Assembly (NCBI RefSeq): GCF_014257025.1 | Contig: NZ_JACMSF010000009.1 | Location: 142,126 to 206,125 of the forward strand | Reading direction: 5' to 3' | DNA length: 64,000 bases | Source: Streptomyces cupreus | Lineage (GTDB): Bacteria > Actinomycetota > Actinomycetes > Streptomycetales > Streptomycetaceae | Shown here: positions 1-8,606 of the stretch, in pieces | Layout: each line of letters opens with the position of its first letter | Numbering within the stretch: position 1 is the first letter of the stretch | Notes under the pieces: generated by a model | What the model saw: only the letters and a program-made list of their open reading frames with translations | Database searches by the model: none | Told to the model about the DNA's origin: nothing | Program-made: the position numbers and the translations under genes

Positions 1-1227
1 GGTGATGCTGCGCGCGGCCTGATGGCGGCTCATGGTGCGGCCCGCGCCGTGGCAGGTGGAGTAGAAGGCGCCACCCCCGGCCACGCCGGCGAGCGCGTAC
101 GAGGCCGTGCCGAGCGTGCCGGGAATGAGCACCGGCTGGCCGAACTCCCGGATGTCCTCGGGCAGTTCGGGATGTCCGGGCGGGAAGGCCCGGGTGGCGC
201 CCTTGCGGTGCACGCACAGCTGCCGCCGTACTCCGTCCACCTCGTGCGTCTCGATCTTGGCGAGGTTGTGGGAGACGTCGTACACCAGCGACAGCCGGGC
301 ACCCGTGGCGCGCCGGAAGACCTCGCGGGCCGCGTCTGACAGCAACTGGCGGTTCGCCCGGCCGTAGTTGGCGGCCGCGGCCATCGCCCCGAGGTACGCC
401 CGCCCCTCCGGGGAGTCCACCGGGGTGCAGGCCAGCTGCCGGTCGGGCACCGTGATGCCGTAGCGGGCCATGGCGCGGTCCATCAGCCGTACGTGGTCGG
501 TGCAGATCTGGTGCCCGAGCCCGCGCGAACCGCAGTGGATCATCACGCACACCTGGCCGGGGGCGAGTCCGAAGGCCGCCGCCGTCGTGTCGTCGTACAC
601 GTCGGAGACCTGCTGCACCTCCAGGAAGTGGTTGGCGGAGCCGAGGCTGCCCACCTGGACGAGGCCGCGCTCCCGGGCGCGCTGGCCGACCTGCGTCGCA
701 TCGGCGTCTGCGACCGCGCCGCCGTCCTCGCACCGCAGCAGGTCGCGTTCCTCGCCGTAACCGCGTTCCACGGCGAAACGGGAGCCTTCGGCCAGCAGCC
801 GCTCCAGTTCTCCGGCGCCGTCCGGCCGCCACACGCCACCGGGCCCGGCCCCGCGCGGAATGGCGCGGTCCAGGCCGTCCATGATCTCGGCCAGCGCGGG
901 CCGCAGCGCCTCGCCGTCGCAGTCGGCGGCCAGCAGCCGCACTCCGCAGGAGATGTCGAAGCCGACACCGCCCGGCGAGACCACCCCGCCGTCGTCCGCG
1001 TCGGTGGCCGCGACGCCGCCGATGGGGAAGCCGTAACCCCAGTGGATGTCCGGCATGGCGTACGAGGCGGCGACGATGCCGGGCAGGGCGGCCACGTGGA
1101 CGACCTGCTCCAGGGACTGCTCGGCGTCGGCGAGCAGCTCGCGGGAGGCGAACACGATCCCGGGCACCCGCATGCCCTCGTGCGGATCGATGCGGTAGCG
1201 GAAGGGACCTTCCTCGACCAACTCCAT
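1..1227 (-). CDS. rtcB: RtcB family RNA-splicing ligase, C-terminus cut off by window edge
   Basis: RtcB joins RNA 2',3'-cyclic phosphate (or 3'-phosphate) ends to 5'-OH ends using GTP and Mn2+, for RNA repair in the cytoplasm. The 409 visible residues carry the family hallmarks: [14 protein letters not shown] (residues about 86-99; D91 and C94 match the metal-binding Asp and Cys), [13 protein letters not shown] (193-205), [11 protein letters not shown] (230-240) and, at the very edge, [12 protein letters not shown], whose His (H393) is the position that becomes guanylylated in characterised RtcB proteins. I chose the ATG at 1227 because GGGAGGT lies just upstream. Family members run to about 400-480 residues, so only a short C-terminal piece is missing. 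The next gene is divergent, 76 bases away. No RtcA or archease is visible. Confidence 0.93.
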   Translation of the reverse strand, partial: MELVEEGPFRYRIDPHEGMRVPGIVFASRELLADAEQSLEQVVHVAALPGIVAASYAMPDIHWGYGFPIGGVAATDADDGGVVSPGGVGFDISCGVRLLAADCDGEALRPALAEIMDGLDRAIPRGAGPGGVWRPDGAGELERLLAEGSRFAVERGYGEERDLLRCEDGGAVADADATQVGQRARERGLVQVGSLGSANHFLEVQQVSDVYDDTTAAAFGLAPGQVCVMIHCGSRGLGHQICTDHVRLMDRAMARYGITVPDRQLACTPVDSPEGRAYLGAMAAAANYGRANRQLLSDAAREVFRRATGARLSLVYDVSHNLAKIETHEVDGVRRQLCVHRKGATRAFPPGHPELPEDIREFGQPVLIPGTLGTASYALAGVAGGGAFYSTCHGAGRTMSRHQAARSIT

Positions 1228-1303
1228 CGCGACCTCCCGCGCGCCCGGGTACCCGTGCCGTATGCCGTCAACCGCCGCAGCAGGACCCGGCTCGGGAGGT
1301 CCG

Positions 1304-1924
1304 ATGAAGCACTGGCTGAGACTGACGCTCCTCGGTGTGGGAGCGATGAACTCGCCGCGGTTCGCACCGGCGGGCCTGCTGCTGCGGTGCCCCGGACACC
1401 GGGTGGCCTTCGACGGCGGGCCCGGAGCCGAACCGCCGGCCGGGCCCCTTGACGCGTGGCTGGTCACCGACGAGAGGGCCGAGCTGCGATCGGTCCTGCG
1501 GCGACGGGCGGCCGCGCGGGGTGTCCATGTGGCCGCCGGCGATCTGCGGATCGGCGAGATCCTGGTGCGCTGTCGGCCGGTGGTCCATACCTCGCACCCC
1601 GCCTACGGGTATCGCATCGAAGCCGGAGACGTGGTGGTGGTCTGGGCACCGGAGTTCTGGGAGTTCCCGGACTGGGCCGCCGGGGCGGACCTGATGTTCG
1701 CCGAGGCGGCGGCCTGGGACCGGCCCATACGGTTCCGGGGCGGCGTGGGCGGCCATGCGAGCGTCCGCACCACGGGTGAGCGGGCAGCGCGGCTTGGCGT
1801 GCGGCGCCTGGTCTATGCCCATATCGGGCGCCCCAGCCTGCGCGCGATGGATGCCGGAGCGAGGCCTCCCGGCGGGGAATGGGGCGTGGAAGGCCGTACG
1901 TACTCCCTGGCCTTCAGCCGATGA
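1304..1924 (+). CDS. Metallo-beta-lactamase-fold-like protein lacking the canonical HxHxDH motif
   Basis: This 206-residue protein resembles the ribonuclease Z/PqqB-like branch of the metallo-beta-lactamase fold: the N-terminus has [19 protein letters not shown] followed by FDGGPG, the usual first beta-strands and a conserved Asp/Gly turn. Later come HTSHPAYGY (residues about 95-103), GGVGGHASV and VYAHIGRPS, each with a His that could serve as metal ligand. The classical HxHxDH zinc motif, normally 50-60 residues in, is absent; the equivalent stretch reads LVTDERAEL. The enzymatic activity is therefore uncertain. The ATG at 1304 has GGGAGGT four bases upstream; longer in-frame starts have none. 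It converges on the universal stress gene with an 18-base gap. Substrate unknown. Confidence 0.72.
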   Translation: MKHWLRLTLLGVGAMNSPRFAPAGLLLRCPGHRVAFDGGPGAEPPAGPLDAWLVTDERAELRSVLRRRAAARGVHVAAGDLRIGEILVRCRPVVHTSHPAYGYRIEAGDVVVVWAPEFWEFPDWAAGADLMFAEAAAWDRPIRFRGGVGGHASVRTTGERAARLGVRRLVYAHIGRPSLRAMDAGARPPGGEWGVEGRTYSLAFSR

Positions 1925-1942
1925 ACGCACGCGACACCCGCG

Positions 1943-2812
1943 CTACCCCACGGGCACGACGGCGACCGGGCAGCGTGCGTGGTGGAGGACGGCGTGCACC
2001 ACCGTGCCCAGCGGCAGCCCGAGCCGGCCCTCCACCGGGTGGCGCGGGAGCACCACGAGGCCGGCCTCGGCCGACGCCTCCACCAGAGCGGCGGCGGGCG
2101 AGTCGACGGTCAGCTCGATCTCCACACGGACCGTCGGATACTCGGCGACGGGGCGCGCGGCGTGGTTCAGCAACTGGGCGTGGGCGTCCCGCTCCTGGTC
2201 GAGGTGGCTCACCTGGGTTGCCATGAGGCCGCTCACCGTGAGCGGCCTCCAGGCGTGCACCAGACGCACCCCGGCCCCGTGGAGCTCCGCCTCCGCGAGG
2301 GCGAACCGTACGGCCTCCTCGTCCCGTTCGTCGCGTACGCCCGCCACGACGGGACGGTCGGCGGCGTTCATGGTGTCCCCCCGCACGACCACGACCGGCC
2401 GGTGGGCGTGGGCGGCCACCTTGCGGCTCACCGAGCCCAGCAGCAGCCCGGCGAAGCCGCCGCGCCCGCGAGTGCCGACCACGAGCACGTCGGCGTCCTC
2501 GGCGGCGTTGATCAGGGCCTCGGCCGGATCGCCCCGTGCGAGCCCGGTCTCGATCGGCACGCCGGGGTGGGCGGCCGCGAGCCGTGCCTGGGCGTCGTCG
2601 AGCACTGCGGCGGCCGCCTTCGCGGCCTCGTCCGTGAGACCCGGTCCCGCCGCCTCGCCGTATGCGGCTTCCGCGCCACTGCCCACGGCGTGGACGACCT
2701 TCACCCCGCAGCCGCGCGACTCCGCTTCCGCGGCCGCCCAGTCCGCCGCGAGCCAGGAGTACGACATGTCGTCGACACCGACGATCACCGAACCACGCTC
2801 ACCGCCGGTCAT
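1943..2812 (-). CDS. Tandem universal stress protein (two UspA domains)
   Basis: The 289-residue protein has two consecutive UspA domains, the usual actinobacterial length. Domain one starts SVIVGVDDMSYS and ends in the nucleotide-binding motif GTRGRGGFAGLLLGSVS, matching the ATP-binding G-2x-G-9x-G-S/T pattern; domain two (from about residue 150) starts RPVVAGVRDERD and ends VEGRLGLPLGTVVHAVLHH, where the glycine pattern is less complete. Such proteins are cytoplasmic stress and dormancy factors. The ATG at 2812 follows GGAGGGAGGAAC. It lies 33 bases downstream of the Hsp20 gene on the same strand, so the two are probably one stress transcript. Confidence 0.92.
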   Translation of the reverse strand: MTGGERGSVIVGVDDMSYSWLAADWAAAEAESRGCGVKVVHAVGSGAEAAYGEAAGPGLTDEAAKAAAAVLDDAQARLAAAHPGVPIETGLARGDPAEALINAAEDADVLVVGTRGRGGFAGLLLGSVSRKVAAHAHRPVVVVRGDTMNAADRPVVAGVRDERDEEAVRFALAEAELHGAGVRLVHAWRPLTVSGLMATQVSHLDQERDAHAQLLNHAARPVAEYPTVRVEIELTVDSPAAALVEASAEAGLVVLPRHPVEGRLGLPLGTVVHAVLHHARCPVAVVPVG

Positions 2813-2845
2813 CGTTCCTCCCTCTCCGCCTGCCGGGCCGTGCCG

Positions 2846-3319
2846 CTATCCCTCGCCCCCGATGGAGATGCTGCGCCGCTTGGACTCGCCGGACTTCGGC
2901 AGCCGGACGGTCAGGATGCCGTTGGTCATCTCGGCCTCGGCCTTCTCGCTGTCCACACCGCTGGGCAGGCTGGTGCGGTAGAAGAAGCGGCCGGCCCGGC
3001 GCGAGAGCACCCGACCCTGCTGCTCCTCGGTCAGTTCACCGGAGATCCGCAGTTCGTGGGCGTCGACGTCCACGGAGACGTTCTCGCGCGGGATGCCGGG
3101 CAGTTCCGCCCGCACGACGTAGGCGTCGTCGGTCTCGTCCTCCTCGACCGCCGGCACCCAGCCGCTGCCCCACACCGGGCCCGCCCCGCGCTCGAAGGTC
3201 CGGCTCATGTCGCGCCACAGGTTCTCGAACTCGGTGAACGGATTCCACTCCCACGGCTCCCAGAACGGACGGCGGCCCTGCTCCGGCGTACCACCGCCGC
3301 GGTGCACAGGCAGATTCAC
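2846..3319 (-). CDS. Hsp20/alpha-crystallin small heat shock protein
   Basis: An ATP-independent holdase chaperone of 157 residues. The alpha-crystallin domain spans roughly residues 45-145, with ELPGIPRENVSVDVD, LRISGE and the A-x-x-x-x-G-V/I-L signature seen as EMTNGILTVRLPK; a C-terminal RRSISIGG serves as the oligomerisation tail. The aromatic-rich N-terminus (PFWEPWEWNPF) fits a substrate-binding arm. I chose the GTG at 3319, preceded by GGAGG at 6 bases; an upstream ATG at 3385 would add 22 basic residues without homology-like character. I looked for HAIR- or RheA-type operators upstream and did not find a convincing one. Probably co-transcribed with the Usp gene. Confidence 0.93.
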   Translation of the reverse strand: MNLPVHRGGGTPEQGRRPFWEPWEWNPFTEFENLWRDMSRTFERGAGPVWGSGWVPAVEEDETDDAYVVRAELPGIPRENVSVDVDAHELRISGELTEEQQGRVLSRRAGRFFYRTSLPSGVDSEKAEAEMTNGILTVRLPKSGESKRRSISIGGEG

Positions 3320-3409
3320 GACACACCTCCGTGCTCGCTCCCGTCCTGACCTGCTCCGGGTATCCCGCGGCAGGCAGCGCCACACCCTGCTCCGGTGATC
3401 GAAGCCAGG

Positions 3410-4903
3410 TCAGGCGCCTGCCAGGGGGTTGGGCAGTGGGCGGTAGCGGGCGGCGGCGCCGTCGGCGGCGGTCCAGCGCAGGAGGAGGTTGGTCTTGCCG
3501 GGGAGGGTGGGGGCGGTGAGCAGGGCGGGGATCTCCGGGAGGTCGTGGGCGGCCAGGGCACGGCGTACGGCGGGCCAGGGGTCGAGGCCGGGCCGGCGTT
3601 CGGCGAGGGCCGCGGCCACCTCCCACAGATGGTTCACGACCAGGCAGTACACCAGCCGCTCCCACCCGGCGGCCCGGTCCACGTCCGCCAGCAGCTTCAC
3701 ACCCTCGGCGTCCCGGTACAGCGCCTGCACCGGGGTGCCGTCGGCGTCGACGGCGACCAGCGTGTTCTGCAGGTGTGCTTCGAGTACGACGCCGTGGTCG
3801 GCGAAGGCCCTGAGGGCGGGCGGTACGACCGCGCCCAGGTAGGCGTCCCACCAGGCCACCGGGTCCTTCGCGGTGTCGAGTGGGCTGCCGGGGAAGCCCT
3901 CCACGAGGCCCGCCGCGAGCAGCGGGGTCGCTCCGGGGCGCAGGTGGGCGTGGAATCCGTCGCGGACCAGGACGGCCAGCTCCTCGAAGGCGAAGTCGGC
4001 CGTACGGTAGCCGCGGTCGCTGAGCCAGGCGCCGGGGCCCGACGCGAGGGCCTCGGCCGCCGCCGTGTCGGTCCTGCGGAGTTTCAGCAGGTCGTGGCGC
4101 CAAAGGCGGCGGATGTCGTTGGTGATGCGCACATCGAGGCTGAATTTCAGGAAGAGATCGCGCTCGGGTGTGTACACCGTGCGGATCGCGGCCGTCGGCC
4201 AGGTCTGGAAGCCGGTGCTGCCGAGCCGGATCAGGCGGCCGTCGGCGAAGGCCTCGGTGAGGTCCAGCAGATCGAGCTGCCAGGGGTGGGCGGGCAGCAG
4301 CCGGTAGCCGGGGGGCGCCTCGCCGAGGGCGTCCAGGGCGGTGGTGTCGCCCTCCTCGACGACCGTGTCCTCGCGCAGGCCGAGCAGCACCAGCGGGAAG
4401 TGGGCGTACGCCTCGGGCGCGTACGGCAGCCAGCCCGCGGCCGGGCCGCCGCCGCGCGCCTTCGGGGCCGGGTGGTGCGGGTGGCCGGTGACCAGGGACT
4501 GCTCGGAGAGCAGATAGGGGTCGGCGGGCGGGGTCGCGCGGGCCCGCGCGGTGAGCAGCGCGGCGACCGCGTCCCGGCTGTCGACCATCTCGGCGGGGAG
4601 TTCGTGGTTGTCCAGGCCGGTGTGCCGACGCAGTTCCTCGGCGACGAGTTTCACCAGTTCGGGGTGGCCGACGGGAAGCCAGCCGCCGGCCGCGTACACC
4701 TCGGGGTCGGCCGGGCGGCGCTCGCGGCGCACCCGGAGCAGCCGGCCGCTGGGCAGCCGGTGCACATGGGGCTCGTCCGGTTCCGCGAGCGGCTGCGCCA
4801 CCTCCCGCAGCAGACAGTTGAGCAGGGGGGCCGCCGCGAGGGCGTCGGCGCGGGATGCGGCGTCGGCGTCGGCGGGCGGGGGCATGAGGTCCACGCGTTT
4901 CAC
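3410..4903 (-). CDS. IucA/IucC family NIS siderophore synthetase
   Basis: NRPS-independent siderophore synthetases activate a citrate-type carboxylate with ATP and condense it with an amine or alcohol. Of 497 residues, key motifs are LLPAHPWQLDLL, LKFSLDVRITNDIRRL (the K-x-S-x-x-x-R-x-T-x-x-x-R nucleotide site), VVLEAHLQNTLVAVD (catalytic His and Asn) and ALYRDAEG; the FhuF-like end is PLPNPLAGA. All look intact. I took the GTG at 4903 as start; an ATG at 4885 is possible and neither has a strong ribosome site. The gene is divergent from a second NIS synthetase of exactly the same length, 93 bases away. No decarboxylase, monooxygenase or siderophore transporter is nearby, so the substrates cannot be inferred. 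No IdeR/DmdR1 iron box was recognised between them. Confidence 0.88.
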   Translation of the reverse strand: MKRVDLMPPPADADAASRADALAAAPLLNCLLREVAQPLAEPDEPHVHRLPSGRLLRVRRERRPADPEVYAAGGWLPVGHPELVKLVAEELRRHTGLDNHELPAEMVDSRDAVAALLTARARATPPADPYLLSEQSLVTGHPHHPAPKARGGGPAAGWLPYAPEAYAHFPLVLLGLREDTVVEEGDTTALDALGEAPPGYRLLPAHPWQLDLLDLTEAFADGRLIRLGSTGFQTWPTAAIRTVYTPERDLFLKFSLDVRITNDIRRLWRHDLLKLRRTDTAAAEALASGPGAWLSDRGYRTADFAFEELAVLVRDGFHAHLRPGATPLLAAGLVEGFPGSPLDTAKDPVAWWDAYLGAVVPPALRAFADHGVVLEAHLQNTLVAVDADGTPVQALYRDAEGVKLLADVDRAAGWERLVYCLVVNHLWEVAAALAERRPGLDPWPAVRRALAAHDLPEIPALLTAPTLPGKTNLLLRWTAADGAAARYRPLPNPLAGA

Positions 4904-4996
4904 TCGTTCTCTACGGTCCGTTCGGGCGGAGAAGATCAGTATGTCTGTCATTCGTCGCCCGACCCGACGTCCTACTCGTACCCGAGGAGCCCGACC

Positions 4997-6490
4997 GTGC
5001 ACCGTCCCCCCACCGCCGAGGCCGAGGTAGCGGCCGAGTTGGCCGATGTCCGCCCCGGTCTGGCGTCCCGGTACACGGCCGAGCTGCCCGGCGCGCGGGC
5101 GGCCGTGCTGACCCGGCTGTGGCGGGCGCTCGCCCATGAGCCGCTGCCGTGGATCACGGCCCGAGAGAACGGCCGGGAGGGCCTCACCCTGCGCCTCTCC
5201 GACGGCCGCCGGCTGCACGGCCCGCACGCGGACCCGTACGCCACCGCCGCGTATGTCACCGCCGTACGGCTCGACGAGAGCGTGTACGACGATCCGGCGC
5301 GGCTGATGAGCGATCTGGGCGTGGCGCACGGTACCGCGTTCGTGGCCGAACTCGGGCACAGCGTGGCCTCGTTGGCGCTGTCCAGGGCCTGCCAGCCGGA
5401 TGCCTCGAAAGAGTGGCCCGTCAACGACTGGGAGTGGGAGCAGCGGGTGGTCGACGGGCATCCGTACCACCCCAACTGCCGTTCCCGGCCGGGGTTCTCG
5501 GTGGCCGAGCAGCTCGCGTACGGGCCCGAGCACCGACCGGAGGTGGAGCTGGGCCTGTGGCCGGTACCGGCCGCCGAGTGCCTGCTCACCGGTGCGTGGC
5601 CGGACGAACTGCGGGACGGGGAGCGGCTGTTGCTGCCCGTGCACCCCTGGCAGGCGGCGCATGTGCTCAAGCGCCCCTGCGAGCGCGGGATCCCCGGCGC
5701 GCATCCGCTGATGTCGCTGCGCACGCTGGCGCTGCCCGGCGGACCGCATGTCAAGACGGCCCTGAGCGCCCGGCTGACCTCCTCGGTGCGGGACATCTCG
5801 GTGTACTCCATCGCCCTGTCGGAGGCCCTGTCCGCGTTCGCGGAGTCGTTGGCCGCGCGCACGGACGGGCTGCTGCACGTCACCCGCACCCTGGGGGCGG
5901 CGACCGCGGACTCCCCCGACCTGGCCGCCGTACTGCGTGAATCGCCGCGGGAGTACGCCGGTCCGGGCGAGCGTGTGGTGCCGGTGGCCGCCCTCGCCAC
6001 CACGGAACTGCCCGCCCGCGCCGACTGGACGGCCTCCTTCGCGCGGCTCGCCCTGACCGTGGGGCTGCGGTTGCTGGAGCTGGGGGTGGCCCTGGAGGCG
6101 CACGGACAGAACCTGCTGGTCGTGCTGGACGCCGAGGGCACCCCGCTGCGGCTCGTCTACCGCGACCTCGCCGACATCCGGGTCAGCCCGGCCCGGCTGG
6201 CCCGGCACGGCATCCCGGTGCCCGAGCTGACCGGCCGGATCGTCACGGACGACGAGACCACGCTGCGCCGCAAGCTGTTCGGCTCGCTGGTGGCGGGCGC
6301 GCTCGCCGGTACGGCGGGTTCGGCACCGGCCCTGCGCGGGGCGCTGGAGGCGGCCGTACGGGATCTGCCGCGCACGCCCGATCTCGCCGTGCTGCGCGAG
6401 GAGCCGCTGCCCGCGAAGGCGCTGACGCTGATGCGGCTGTCGCCGCGGACCGGGGACCAGTGGGCGTGGCTGCCCAACCCCCTGCTGTGA
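4997..6490 (+). CDS. IucA/IucC family NIS siderophore synthetase (second of a divergent pair)
   Basis: This 497-residue protein is a paralogue of the gene on the opposite strand. It has LLLPVHPWQAAHVL (around residue 214), KTALSARLTSSVRDIS (nucleotide site with Lys, Ser, Arg, Thr and Arg in register), VALEAHGQNLLVVLD and LVYRDLADIRVS, ending WLPNPLL as is usual for the C-terminal FhuF-like lobe. The GTG at 4997 has GAGGAG eight bases upstream. Two NIS synthetases in one locus usually act in sequence on the two ends of one carboxylate scaffold, or desymmetrise it; that is inference here because no tailoring gene is present. It is followed after 45 bases by the VWA gene, which is unlikely to be related. 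Confidence 0.88.
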   Translation: MHRPPTAEAEVAAELADVRPGLASRYTAELPGARAAVLTRLWRALAHEPLPWITARENGREGLTLRLSDGRRLHGPHADPYATAAYVTAVRLDESVYDDPARLMSDLGVAHGTAFVAELGHSVASLALSRACQPDASKEWPVNDWEWEQRVVDGHPYHPNCRSRPGFSVAEQLAYGPEHRPEVELGLWPVPAAECLLTGAWPDELRDGERLLLPVHPWQAAHVLKRPCERGIPGAHPLMSLRTLALPGGPHVKTALSARLTSSVRDISVYSIALSEALSAFAESLAARTDGLLHVTRTLGAATADSPDLAAVLRESPREYAGPGERVVPVAALATTELPARADWTASFARLALTVGLRLLELGVALEAHGQNLLVVLDAEGTPLRLVYRDLADIRVSPARLARHGIPVPELTGRIVTDDETTLRRKLFGSLVAGALAGTAGSAPALRGALEAAVRDLPRTPDLAVLREEPLPAKALTLMRLSPRTGDQWAWLPNPLL

Positions 6491-6535
6491 GCGGCCGTTT
6501 TGGAGCGGGGCACCTCTGATCAATAGGATCCGCCG

Positions 6536-7795
6536 ATGATCACAAGAACACGGCTGGCGGCGGGGGCCTGTGCCCTGCTCGCCGCGCTGACGGCCGGGAC
6601 GGCGTTCCCGGCCGGGGCAGCGGCCGGCGAACCCACGGGCGAGGACGCGCCGAAGGTGAACCTCGTCCTCGACGTGAGCGGCTCGATGCGGGCGCGGGAC
6701 ATCGACGGCCAGTCCCGGATGGCCGCGGCGAAGCAGGCCTTCAACGAGGTGCTCGACGCAACTCCCGAGGAGGTCCGGCTCGGCATCCGGACCCTCGGCG
6801 CCAACTACCCGGGCGACAACCAGAAGACGGGCTGCAAGGACACCGCGCAGCTCTACCCCGTCGGCCCGCTGGACCGCACCGAGGCCAAGACGGCGGTGGC
6901 GACCCTCACGCCCACCGGCTGGACCCCGATCGGTCCCGCGCTGCTGAAGGCGGCCGACGACCTCGACGGCGGCACCGGCTCCAAGCGCATCGTGCTGATC
7001 AGCGACGGTGAGGACACCTGCGCCCCGCTGGACCCGTGCGAGGTGGCGCGGGAGATCGCGGCCAAGGGCATCGGGCTGACCATCGACACGCTCGGTCTGG
7101 TCCCGAACACCAAGATGCGGCAGCAGCTGAGCTGTATCGCGGAGGCGACCGGCGGCACCTACACCTCGGTGGAGCACACCGACGAACTCACCGACCGGGT
7201 CAACCAGTTGGTGGACCGGGCGGCCGATCCGGTGGTGACGCCGGTCGCGACCGAGGGCGCGGACCGGTGCGCCGAGGCGCCCGCGCTCAAGTCCGGTCTG
7301 TACACCGACCGCGAGGAGTTCGGGCAGCAGCGCTGGTACCGGGTGGACGTCGAGCCCGGCAAGGAGCTGCGCGCCTCGGTGAGCGTGGGCGCGGACCGGG
7401 CGGTGAACCCCTCCTACGGGGTGCTGCTGCGGGCCGTGACCGTGCACGGCCGGGAGATCGTGCGCGGCGAGGCGGCGGGCAACGGCCGTACGGACGTGGT
7501 CTCGACGGGGGTGCGCTATCCGAAGGCGGACAGTGAGGACGCGTCCACCGAGGCCGTGTGTCTTCAGGTCACGCACTCCTTCTCGGCGGCCTCGGGCGTG
7601 AAGACCACGCCCGGTCTGCCGCTGGAGCTGACGATCGATGTCGTCGACGGTCCGTCAGGCTCCAGCGACGTGGCCTCCTTCGGGCTCGGGCGCGGCTGGT
7701 GGCTGCTCGGTGCGCTGATCCTGACCGGCTTCCTCGCCGGGATCGTCTGGGGCTGGCTGTCGCGCTGGCGGGTCGCGGTCTGGAGGACCAACTGA
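6536..7795 (+). CDS. Secreted membrane-anchored VWA-domain protein
   Basis: The 419-residue protein has a signal peptide (residues 1-30), then a von Willebrand A domain with a complete MIDAS start (D46-x-S48-x-S50 in LVLDVSGSMRA), a central Thr (TPTGWTPIG) and ISDGEDTC as the second Asp. A beta-rich region follows, and a transmembrane helix near residues 388-412 (GWWLLGALILTGFLAGIVWGW) with a short Arg-rich tail places the bulk outside the cell. Such proteins bind metal-dependently to partner proteins at the surface. The stop overlaps the start of the next gene by one base, so the two are translationally coupled and probably form a complex. Confidence 0.85.
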   Translation: MITRTRLAAGACALLAALTAGTAFPAGAAAGEPTGEDAPKVNLVLDVSGSMRARDIDGQSRMAAAKQAFNEVLDATPEEVRLGIRTLGANYPGDNQKTGCKDTAQLYPVGPLDRTEAKTAVATLTPTGWTPIGPALLKAADDLDGGTGSKRIVLISDGEDTCAPLDPCEVAREIAAKGIGLTIDTLGLVPNTKMRQQLSCIAEATGGTYTSVEHTDELTDRVNQLVDRAADPVVTPVATEGADRCAEAPALKSGLYTDREEFGQQRWYRVDVEPGKELRASVSVGADRAVNPSYGVLLRAVTVHGREIVRGEAAGNGRTDVVSTGVRYPKADSEDASTEAVCLQVTHSFSAASGVKTTPGLPLELTIDVVDGPSGSSDVASFGLGRGWWLLGALILTGFLAGIVWGWLSRWRVAVWRTN

Positions 7796-8562
7796 TGCGG
7801 ATCACACGTACGTCGATCGCCGCCCTGCTGATGCTGGGGCTCGCGGCGGCTCCCGCCCTCGCGGCCGAGGCGCCGACCGAGGCGGGCACCTCCTTCCGTA
7901 CGGCGACGGAGATCGCGCAGGGCGTGGAAGCCACCGCCAGCGGCTCGGCGGGTGACTACCTGTACTGGTCGTTCCCGGCGGACGCCGGCGGGCGGCCCAC
8001 CGTCAAGGCGACGGTGAAGCTCCCCGAGACGCACGCCGCCGAGACCTGGCAGATCGACGTCTACGACGGACTGCGGCGCCGCCAGGCCTGCCAGTACGGC
8101 GCCCAGACGCGCACCGCCGACGCGGACACCGCGTCCGTGGAGCTGGCCTGCGTCCTGCGGACGGTCCGCGCCTGGTCGGAGCCATGGGCGGACGACCCGC
8201 TGCCGGGCACGTACTACATCCGGCTGACGGTGGTGGAACTCGCCACGTCCGACCTGGGTCTGCCGGTGGAGGCCTCGGTCCGGGTCGACTCCAAGGACAT
8301 CGGCGGCGCGGCGGCGGTGGACGGCTCGCTGGCGGAGCCGCTGGTACCGGGTGTCGCGATGACGTCGGCGTCGGAGGACTCGGAGAATGCGGAGGAGGAC
8401 GGTTCGGCCGTGCTCTCCAGCATCGATCCGGAGGACGGCTGGGCGTCCGGCTGGTGGTCCGACCGTTGGGTGTGGACCGCGGTGGGCGGTGTGCTGGCCG
8501 CGCTCGCGGGTGTCGGCGGGTATGCGCTGACGCGTGGGGCCGGGCGGCCGCCGGGGGTCTGA
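7795..8562 (+). CDS. Secreted membrane-anchored partner of the VWA protein
   Basis: A 255-residue protein of unknown function. It has a signal peptide (about 1-24, ending ALAAEAP), an extracellular beta-rich domain with two Cys (CQYG and LACVL) that may pair, an acidic linker (EDSENAEEDG) and a single transmembrane helix close to the C-terminus (WVWTAVGGVLAALAGVGGYAL). The topology mirrors that of the upstream VWA protein and the ATG overlaps its stop codon, so I infer a two-protein surface complex. The region SGSAGDYLYWSFPADAGG resembles prepeptidase-like (PPC) beta domains found in secreted proteins, but the match is loose. A strong terminator follows. Confidence 0.75.
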   Translation: MRITRTSIAALLMLGLAAAPALAAEAPTEAGTSFRTATEIAQGVEATASGSAGDYLYWSFPADAGGRPTVKATVKLPETHAAETWQIDVYDGLRRRQACQYGAQTRTADADTASVELACVLRTVRAWSEPWADDPLPGTYYIRLTVVELATSDLGLPVEASVRVDSKDIGGAAAVDGSLAEPLVPGVAMTSASEDSENAEEDGSAVLSSIDPEDGWASGWWSDRWVWTAVGGVLAALAGVGGYALTRGAGRPPGV

Positions 8563-8571
8563 CGACGGTTG

Positions 8572-8606
8572 GAGAAGGGCCCGTTCGCACGACGGGCCCT
8601 TTTCTC
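8572..8606. terminator. Bidirectional rho-independent terminator
   Basis: GAGAAGGGCCCGT and ACGGGCCCTTTTCTC form a long GC-rich stem with a short loop and T-rich flanks on both strands. It separates the convergent VWA-partner and HxlR genes and touches the HxlR stop codon. Confidence 0.85.

Noticed and set aside
3395..4996. Plus-strand reading frame open for about 530 codons antisense to the minus-strand siderophore synthetase
   Set aside because: It is the antisense of a gene with clear family motifs; the real plus-strand gene starts at GTG 4997 with a ribosome site.
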